Assembly: GCF_001886815.1 (NCBI RefSeq)
Contig: NZ_CP018099.1
Coordinates: 4,834,501-4,898,500 of the forward strand
DNA: 64,000 bases
DNA from: Caldithrix abyssi DSM 13497
GTDB lineage: Bacteria; Calditrichota; Calditrichia; Calditrichales; Calditrichaceae
Direction of reading: 5' to 3'
Made by a program: the position numbers and the translations under genes. Shown here one piece after another: positions 58,192 through 64,000 of this stretch. Position 1 is the stretch's first letter. Every line of letters starts with the position of its first letter. Below the pieces are notes generated by a model. It ran no database searches. It was not told where the DNA came from and saw only the letters and a list, made by a program, of their open reading frames with translations.

Positions 58192-58411
58192 AATTATCCG
58201 TTTGTTGCCAATCAACAAAAGAGAGCTTTTTCTGTAAAAGTTTTACATGCGCAACTTTTTATGGTGCTGGAATGGCTCAATGGTTGATTAGTTTAATGGT
58301 GAATTGGGTACCGGCAGGCCCTGTCTGCTTCCGCCCTGGCGAGAGGAGGAGTGTAAAAGTTAAGTAGTTAGATGACTGGTCACAGGGCTGTAATTCATAA
58401 TTCCCGCACAG
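58192..58411. other. Intergenic debris between the permease and an IS
   Basis: No gene is seen. It contains short GGTTGATTAGTTTAATGGT-like sequence, related to the repeats at 27124 and 56957. Confidence 0.35.
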
Positions 58412-60118
58412 GAGGCTGTTGCAAATTCAGTTTGAGTAAAATTCAAAAAATTTGTAAATTCTGGGCGACAGATAAAACAAGTAATAACAAAGGAATTCCA
58501 TGAGTTTTATTACTTATAATCGCTCACAAATGAATCTCTTTGGCTATAGTGTGGAAGATTTTGCCAGAGACGATCCAAAGAGTCGATTTGTAGTGGAGTT
58601 GGTTTCGCGCCTTGATTTAAGTGCACTTTATTCCCGTTATAGTTCGCAAGGCGGTGATTCTTATGCCCCAGACATGATGCTTGCCTTATGGTTTTATGCT
58701 TATAGTAACGGCATTACCAGCACCCGTAAGCTGGAGGAATTGTGTAAATTTGATACGCGCTACATTTATATCACTGGGAATCAGCATCCGGATCATAGTA
58801 CATTAAGTCGTTTTCGCAAGGCACATTTGGATTTATTAGACCAATATTTTGTAGAGATACTTTTAATTGCCCAGGCCGAAGGCATAAGTAGTTTCAACCA
58901 GATAGCCATAGATGGCACGAAAATCAAAGCGCACAGCAGTAAGCGTCATGGCTACACTGAGGATCAATTAGACAAACGTATAGAGAAGTTAAGAGCAGAG
59001 ATCAAGCAATACATGCAGCGCTGTAATTTTGTAGAACAGGGGGCCACGGATGAATTAGATTTAGAAACTCTTCGAGCGGAGAAAGAACGGCTTGAGCGCT
59101 TAGAGAAAGAGATATTAGAACGTAAAGCCCAATTGAAAGAGCGTAAGAAACAGCTCAAATCAGAACATCGTTCAAGACATCAAATAAATGTAAAAGAGCC
59201 GGATGCCCGCATGATGCCTTCGGTGGATGGGCCGGGTTATAACGCACAATTAGGCGTAGATATGTCCAGTCATTTAATTGTAGCCCATGAAGTGGTAAGC
59301 CAGCCCAACGACCAGGGTCAATTCATACCGATCCAAGAACAAGTAGAGAAGAATCTTGGTTCAGATGATAAGCGATCTTACACAGCCGATTCCGGTTATC
59401 ACAATAGCGCAGACCTAAAAGAATTGGAAGAAAAGCAGATCGATGCCGTAATAGCCGATCCCCAGTTATCCAATCGTTCGATAAAGGAGACACCGACCTC
59501 CAAGGAAGAATTGCAAAAAGAAGAAAGAAAACTAAAACGAAGTGATTTTGTGTATCATGAACAGGGAGATTACTATGAATGTCCGGCGGGTAAGAAGCTT
59601 TTTCCAGTTGAGAGGAATAGCGAACGGATCGTATATCGTTCCAATGATTGTCAGGACTGTCCCTTAATTAATTTATGTATTTCCAGTAAAAAGAAAGTTA
59701 AGCAAATCCATCGTTCAGTTAATGAGAGTTATTGCGAACGTATGGCGAAAAAGTTACAAACTTCAGCGGCGCAGGAACGACTAAAAAAGCGTTCGGTGAC
59801 AGTTGAACCTGTTTTTGGTAACTTGAAGCATAATTTAGGCTATCGTGGATTTTCCTTATCTGGTCTTAATAATGTTCGTAGTGAATTTACGTTAATGTGT
59901 ATTGGGCATAATATTAATGTTCTATTTAAAAATATGTTAGGGAAACGTTTAGCAGCGTTTATAACAGCATCACAAGAAAAAGATGATCTATTAATTTTAT
60001 TTTCAAAGAATATTTTGGCGTTTTTAATTCTATATTTTGCCCAACGCTTAAGAATGAGAAAAAATTATCAATATCGGAGAATATAAGCATTAATTCCTCC
60101 CCCCCATGCAACAGCCTC
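58412..60118 (+). mobile_element. IS1182-type insertion sequence, copy 3 (1,707 bp)
   Basis: GAGGCTGTTGCA at 58412 and TGCAACAGCCTC to 60118; target duplication ACAG (58408-58411, 60119-60122). The site is different from copies 1 and 2, so this is an independent transposition. Confidence 0.92.
58500..60086 (+). CDS. IS1182-family transposase, copy 3
   Basis: This 528-residue intact transposase differs from copies 1 and 2 by only a few residues (CKFDTRY for CKYDTRY, HNSADLKEL for HNSTDLKEL, CPAGKK for CPTGKK). The catalytic motifs IAIDGTKI, TADSGYHN and VEPVFGNLKHNLG are present. The ATG is preceded by AAAGGAATTCC as in the others. The near identity of three copies within 54 kb argues for recent activity. 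Confidence 0.92.
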   Translation: MSFITYNRSQMNLFGYSVEDFARDDPKSRFVVELVSRLDLSALYSRYSSQGGDSYAPDMMLALWFYAYSNGITSTRKLEELCKFDTRYIYITGNQHPDHSTLSRFRKAHLDLLDQYFVEILLIAQAEGISSFNQIAIDGTKIKAHSSKRHGYTEDQLDKRIEKLRAEIKQYMQRCNFVEQGATDELDLETLRAEKERLERLEKEILERKAQLKERKKQLKSEHRSRHQINVKEPDARMMPSVDGPGYNAQLGVDMSSHLIVAHEVVSQPNDQGQFIPIQEQVEKNLGSDDKRSYTADSGYHNSADLKELEEKQIDAVIADPQLSNRSIKETPTSKEELQKEERKLKRSDFVYHEQGDYYECPAGKKLFPVERNSERIVYRSNDCQDCPLINLCISSKKKVKQIHRSVNESYCERMAKKLQTSAAQERLKKRSVTVEPVFGNLKHNLGYRGFSLSGLNNVRSEFTLMCIGHNINVLFKNMLGKRLAAFITASQEKDDLLILFSKNILAFLILYFAQRLRMRKNYQYRRI

Positions 60119-60146
60119 ACAGAAGGGATGAGGCTCAAGCCCGGGT

Positions 60147-60906
60147 GAATCCCATCCACTGTTGAGCAAAAAAAATGTATGAGTTAAAAAGTCGTTTAAG
60201 CGAATGGTTGATCAGAAATTTACCGGCGAAGACATCACGTACACCGTCGGCAGAAATTCTCCCCGGCAAGTTCTTCCCCCTCTCCCAGATTCTTGTTCTG
60301 GGAGAGGGGGAGTGAGGGGGTGAGGGCAAAAAATAAGAATCCCATCCACTGTTGAGCAAAAAAAGTGTATGAGTTAAAAAGTCGTTTAAGCGAATGGTTG
60401 AACAGAAATTTACCGGCGAAGGCATCACGTCCGCTGTCGGAAGAAATTCTCCCCGGCAAGTTCTTCCCCTCTCCCAGATTCTTGTTCTGGGAGAGGGGGA
60501 GTGAGGGGGTGAGGGCAAAAAATAAGAATCCTTTCCACTGTTGAGCAAAAAAAGTGTATGAGTTAAAAAGTCGTTTAAGCGAATGGTTGATCAGAAATTT
60601 ACCGGCGAAGGCATCACGTACACCGTCGGCAGAAATTCTCCCCGGCAAGTTCTTCCCCCTCTCCCAGATTCTTGTTCTGGGAGAGGGGGAGTGAGGGGGT
60701 GAGGGCAAAAAATAAGAATCCCATCCACTGTTGAGCAAAAAAAGTGTATGAGTTAAAAAGTCGTTTAAGCGAATGGTTGAACAGAATTTGGCCGACGAAG
60801 ACATCGCGCCCACCGTCGGAAGAAATTCTCCCCGGCAAGTTCCTCCCCCTCTCCCATATTTTTATTCTGGGAGAGGGAGATCGAGAAGGGTTGGGCAAGA
60901 AAGGTA
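60147..60906. repeat. Four tandem ~190-bp repeats with a strong hairpin
   Basis: Units begin at about 60147, 60337, 60526 and 60716 (GAATCCCATCCACTGTTGAG). Each holds CCCCTCTCCCAGA-TTCTTGT-TCTGGGAGAGGGG, a stem of about 13-14 bp, followed by a GTGAGGGGGTGAGGG run (units 1-3). Unit 4 is more diverged. The region runs from the IS copy to just before the glycosidase gene's end. Open frames through it are repeats of one another and are not believed. Confidence 0.85.
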
Positions 60907-60952
60907 AAGCCATTCCGCCTTAAAAGTACCTCCCTTCGCTTTGCAAAAATTT

Positions 60953-63883
60953 CTAATTCACCATAAGAACATCATAAACATTAGAAGAGTGCCTGCCGCG
61001 GGCGCCGCCGCCATGCCATTGACCGGCATTTTCTAATACAGCGCGAAAATCGCCCAGACCGGAGCCGCCATGATCATCCTGCAATCCACAAAGCACCGTA
61101 ATCTTGCTCTTACGATTCAGCCCTGGCAAAAACTCTTTGGGAATCTGAAAGCGAATCTGCTTGTGTTGGACATAACCTAACGGATGCTTTCCATCCACTG
61201 GCACAAACAGGGCAATGCGCCGATCTTTTCCATCCCGAATTTCCAGTCCGCCTCCGACATAAATAATCCGATTAAATTTACGACGATTCGGCAACCTGTA
61301 TTGCGCCAGATGCCCCACCTCCGTCGAATATACGCCGCCCAGCGTGGGATCGTTCACAGCGATGGCAACAAACGTTAATTGAAAACCATATTCCGGATGC
61401 CAGCCAGGGTCCACCAGATTCCGCAAATCAATCCGAAAGCCCCACGTCGAATCATTGTCATAAATCGTTAAACTTTTAAGATCAGTAATGCCCTCTTCAA
61501 AAACCTTGTTTTCTGGATAGGTAAACATTCCATTTTGACCGGTGTCATCATGCAGTTCATCCCTTTGGTAAATTACCGTTGGGCCATTTCGACCAATAGG
61601 GGAAAAGACCTGTTTGCCTCTTAATAACTTAAAAGGAATCTTGTAAATGGTCGCAAATTTAAGGCCTGAATCAATTTTTGCCAGATGCCAGCGGCGGGCA
61701 AGCTTAACGGAATCCGAAGTTGTGTCGGCGGCAATAAATTCATATTCAAAATCCCGTCCGGAATCCGGAATAAATATCTTTACCGGAATGGAATCCCCCG
61801 GAAACCGCACATAACCATCGATCCTCTGATGCGGAAAATTTGAATGCAAGCGAAACTTCATTCCGGTCGCTGTCTTTTGCAGGTGTACATCCAGATGGTC
61901 ATCTTTAAACGGAACCCGACAACGAATCTCTTCGATTCCGTCAATCAAATGGGGCTGAAACAAAACTCGATTTTCATGAGCAATCGGCTGATAACCAACC
62001 AGATCATGGTAAAAATTGCGCAAAAACTCCGCCAGGCTCCAGGCCTGAGAAATGGTTCCGGAAATTCTCGGCCGCTGTTCACCTTTCCGTAAAACCGGTT
62101 CCACCAACTCCGCAAAACTTCCGATCGCGTCAAAGTTCAATATCTGATCCACCTCATTCAAAAACAACTGCCCGGCGCTGCCTTCCTGATCAAATTTAAC
62201 CTGACCACTAATCGCCGGCCCGGCCAGCCAGCACCAGATCAGCCCGTTGTGATAGGCGGCATCCGGCACATAATACGGCAAATAATGGTGATAGGGATGG
62301 AAGTTCTCATCTTTGTACCACAATGAAAGCACCCCATAAGGCGTCGTTAAGTGGCTGGTAACAAAGCGGGCCACCGCCTCCTGCCGCTGGCGTGTAAGCA
62401 AAGGCTCAATCCCCGGTAAATCCGGAACGGTTACCGCGAACATTTGATTGGGACGAATTTGTTGATCGGCAGTGCCGTCTGCATTTAAATGATCGTACAG
62501 CGCTTGTCTTGTTTCATTCCAGTAGTAACGATTAAAATGATCTTTAACTTTGCGCGATAAGAGCAGCCACTTTTGCCCCTGGCTATCTTCTCCCTCGATA
62601 TTTTTGGCCATCTGCGCGCCAATCTGTAGGGCCGTGTACCACAAAGCCTGAATCTCCACGGCTCGATTGCCCCTCGGCGACCATGGCCCTTCTGAGCCCA
62701 CGGCGTCCATCCAGGTTTCGGCGTCCCTGTGCGTTAAAAAGCCGAGCTCATCTACTCGTTTGCCAATCGCGCCCTCAAGCGCTCGACGAACATAGGGAAA
62801 CATCTCCTGTAAAAACGATTGATCCCCTGTGTAAAGAAAATATTCGTAAATAGCCCGAATAAACCACCACGTGCCGTCTGCCGTGTTGTAAATCGTTTCA
62901 TTATTGGTAATGCGATTCGGAATCCGCCCCAGTTCCCGGCTGTTTTCATCTTTCATCTGAAAGCGGGCAAAATTGCGCAAAATACTTTTCGCTGTCTCAA
63001 ATTGGCCGTTAACTAATAACGCGCCGTGAAAAGAAATAAATGTGTCCCGTCCCCAGTAATTGTTGAACCACGGCAAACCGGCCCATATCCCCGCGCCTTT
63101 TTGCTGCGTGACCAAAGCGTCCAGCGAAAAAAGCGACCATTGTAAGGCCTTCATCACCTGCCGATTTCTAACAAAAAAGGGATATCTTTGCAGTAACTGC
63201 TCCATCCGCTCTTTACGCCTGGCCGCCGCCTTTTCAAAGTTTTCAATCTCTCTTACAGAGATCGAATCATCCGCGCTAAACTTGCCGTACCTCAGAATAA
63301 AGTAATGCTGTCCGTCATTTGCCTTAAAATAGTTGGCCTTCAATTGCAAGCCGTTGAAAGAGCGGCGTTTTACAACCACTTCCGGCGTTTTTGCAGAAAC
63401 ATCCTTTTTATAGTCGGTTAAATTCAATACAATCCGATCGCCCTTATCCGCTTTAATTTTAATGAACAAGGCATCGACAGAATCAAGCGGCACAAACGAT
63501 TCTACCGTTCCGTTCGCATAAATTCTTTCAAAGCCGTACGGTCGTAACACAAATGCACGCAGCCGGTCGCGTTTCAGCTCGCGCCCGTTTTGAAACAACC
63601 GGTAGTCCTTTAACAGATGCACTTCATTAACGGTCCATCCTTCAAAATTCGTGCTGTTATATCGATGCGTATGGCCGGTAAAGAAGCCTGCAATTTTGTT
63701 GGAAAAAACAAATTGACGATCGCTATCGTCTTTAAGCCTGATCTCCGGCAACGGCCGAAACCGATCAACCAGTATGGGCTGCTTTTTTATCGCTCTTTTC
63801 CTTTCCGGGAAAGAGCAGGCATTAATCAACATGAAAAACAAAACAACAAAAATGATTCCGATTTTGATTTTAAAACCATACAT
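60953..63883 (-). CDS. Glycogen-debranching-type glycosidase lipoprotein with glucodextranase-like C-terminal domain
   Basis: This is a 976-residue protein. Residues 1-25 are a lipoprotein signal (IIFVVLFFMLINAC, Cys23). Residues about 230-640 form an (alpha/alpha)6 barrel like amylo-alpha-1,6-glucosidases (GDE_C/GH133-GH15 type): LPWFNNYWGRDTFISFHGAL, IPNRITNNETIYNTADGTWW, LTHRDAETWMDAVGSEGPWS, YYVPDAAYHNGLIWCWLAGP. The Asp/Glu in NYWGRDT and HRDAETW are probable sugar-binding or catalytic positions. The last ~200 residues (NGMFTYPENKVFEEGITDLK, WGFRIDLRNLVDPGW) resemble the glucodextranase C-terminal surface-binding domain. It should act on branched alpha-glucan or dextrin outside the cytoplasm, anchored by lipid. 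It is alone on its strand; the start ATG is near 63881-63883. Confidence 0.8.
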   Translation of the reverse strand: MYGFKIKIGIIFVVLFFMLINACSFPERKRAIKKQPILVDRFRPLPEIRLKDDSDRQFVFSNKIAGFFTGHTHRYNSTNFEGWTVNEVHLLKDYRLFQNGRELKRDRLRAFVLRPYGFERIYANGTVESFVPLDSVDALFIKIKADKGDRIVLNLTDYKKDVSAKTPEVVVKRRSFNGLQLKANYFKANDGQHYFILRYGKFSADDSISVREIENFEKAAARRKERMEQLLQRYPFFVRNRQVMKALQWSLFSLDALVTQQKGAGIWAGLPWFNNYWGRDTFISFHGALLVNGQFETAKSILRNFARFQMKDENSRELGRIPNRITNNETIYNTADGTWWFIRAIYEYFLYTGDQSFLQEMFPYVRRALEGAIGKRVDELGFLTHRDAETWMDAVGSEGPWSPRGNRAVEIQALWYTALQIGAQMAKNIEGEDSQGQKWLLLSRKVKDHFNRYYWNETRQALYDHLNADGTADQQIRPNQMFAVTVPDLPGIEPLLTRQRQEAVARFVTSHLTTPYGVLSLWYKDENFHPYHHYLPYYVPDAAYHNGLIWCWLAGPAISGQVKFDQEGSAGQLFLNEVDQILNFDAIGSFAELVEPVLRKGEQRPRISGTISQAWSLAEFLRNFYHDLVGYQPIAHENRVLFQPHLIDGIEEIRCRVPFKDDHLDVHLQKTATGMKFRLHSNFPHQRIDGYVRFPGDSIPVKIFIPDSGRDFEYEFIAADTTSDSVKLARRWHLAKIDSGLKFATIYKIPFKLLRGKQVFSPIGRNGPTVIYQRDELHDDTGQNGMFTYPENKVFEEGITDLKSLTIYDNDSTWGFRIDLRNLVDPGWHPEYGFQLTFVAIAVNDPTLGGVYSTEVGHLAQYRLPNRRKFNRIIYVGGGLEIRDGKDRRIALFVPVDGKHPLGYVQHKQIRFQIPKEFLPGLNRKSKITVLCGLQDDHGGSGLGDFRAVLENAGQWHGGGARGRHSSNVYDVLMVN

Positions 63884-64000
63884 ATCTGAACTTCTAATAA
63901 ATGATTGCCATTATTTTTAGACTGTTTGAATTTAATCAACTCAAGCTGCTAAAACCAGTAAAAGAAAAAATAACACAGATCAACATGAAATCAGGCAAAA
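63884..64000. other. Upstream region of the glycosidase gene (window edge)
   Basis: Only an AT-rich leader is seen. It presumably contains the promoter of the minus-strand gene, but no clear boxes were identified before the window ends. Confidence 0.3.

Noticed and set aside
60135-60913. Overlapping minus-strand ORFs of 99-192 codons with repeated FALTPSLPLSQNKNLGE
   Set aside because: They are translations of the tandem 190-bp repeat in different frames; no start signal or family.

Overview
The window looks like a chromosomal segment of a Calditrichota-like (Caldithrix-type) or other FCB-group bacterium. This is an inference from the DUF5777/YceI/c-type cytochrome cluster, an HU-HIG-like protein, FadL-type porin and lipoprotein styles, and Bacteroidota-like Rhs proteins. 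Housekeeping-type islands (left edge, 20.1-25.0 kb, 28.0-30.0 kb, 57.4-58.2 kb, 61-64 kb) have ordinary composition. They are separated by two large AT-rich accessory regions.

Accessory region 1 (about 2.1-20.0 kb) is an Rhs 'tip' graveyard and reservoir. No full-length Rhs gene is present. There are pieces of a DNRLRE-type domain, the Rhs core, and a variable C-terminal tip, usually followed by a small gene that could encode immunity. The tips include an NlpC/P60 peptidase, an L,D-transpeptidase-like (YkuD/DUF2778-type) domain, a glycine-rich hydrophobic tip and two unassigned tips. Secreted immunity candidates follow the two peptidoglycan-type tips, and small membrane proteins follow the others. 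Two Rhs pieces carry an ILEI/FAM3-like domain inserted inside the Rhs core, at a point where a third copy has none. Two IS1182-type elements, one IS1634-type element, a MITE-like element and an IS remnant dissect the region. At its right edge an MNT-type nucleotidyltransferase has lost its HEPN partner.

Accessory region 2 (30.3-56.8 kb) is a chromosomal integron with about 28 cassettes. An IntI-type tyrosine recombinase, broken by a single in-frame TGA, lies upstream of the array in the SAME orientation as the cassettes (reverse of the classical layout). It is followed by a conserved gene of unknown function and a palindrome-rich stretch that ends at the first cassette (attI candidate). Cassette boundaries can be proved from the sequence: each begins with GTTRRRY-like bases that are the reverse complement of that cassette's own R'' box, and attC arms carry an extrahelical base. 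Sixteen cassettes are copies of one ~370-bp cassette without a convincing ORF. The coding cassettes carry a TIR-like/P-loop ATPase, DUF3800, an antitoxin/ParE pair, HEPN-like proteins, a SIR2-like protein, an HNH-like protein, membrane proteins (one cassette duplicated exactly) and a 3.5-kb, four-gene amino-acid ABC transporter cassette. The content suggests a defence and stress biobank.

Elsewhere there is a four-gene minus-strand cluster of secreted or lipoprotein cytochromes, YceI and DUF5777; a spermidine-synthase-like membrane protein; an acyl-CoA synthetase; a TauE/SafE permease; a third IS1182 copy; four ~190-bp tandem repeats with a strong hairpin; and a lipoprotein glycogen-debranching-type glycosidase. 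Three IS1634-type copies (one with a 136-bp deletion) produce TTAG or TTAA duplications.
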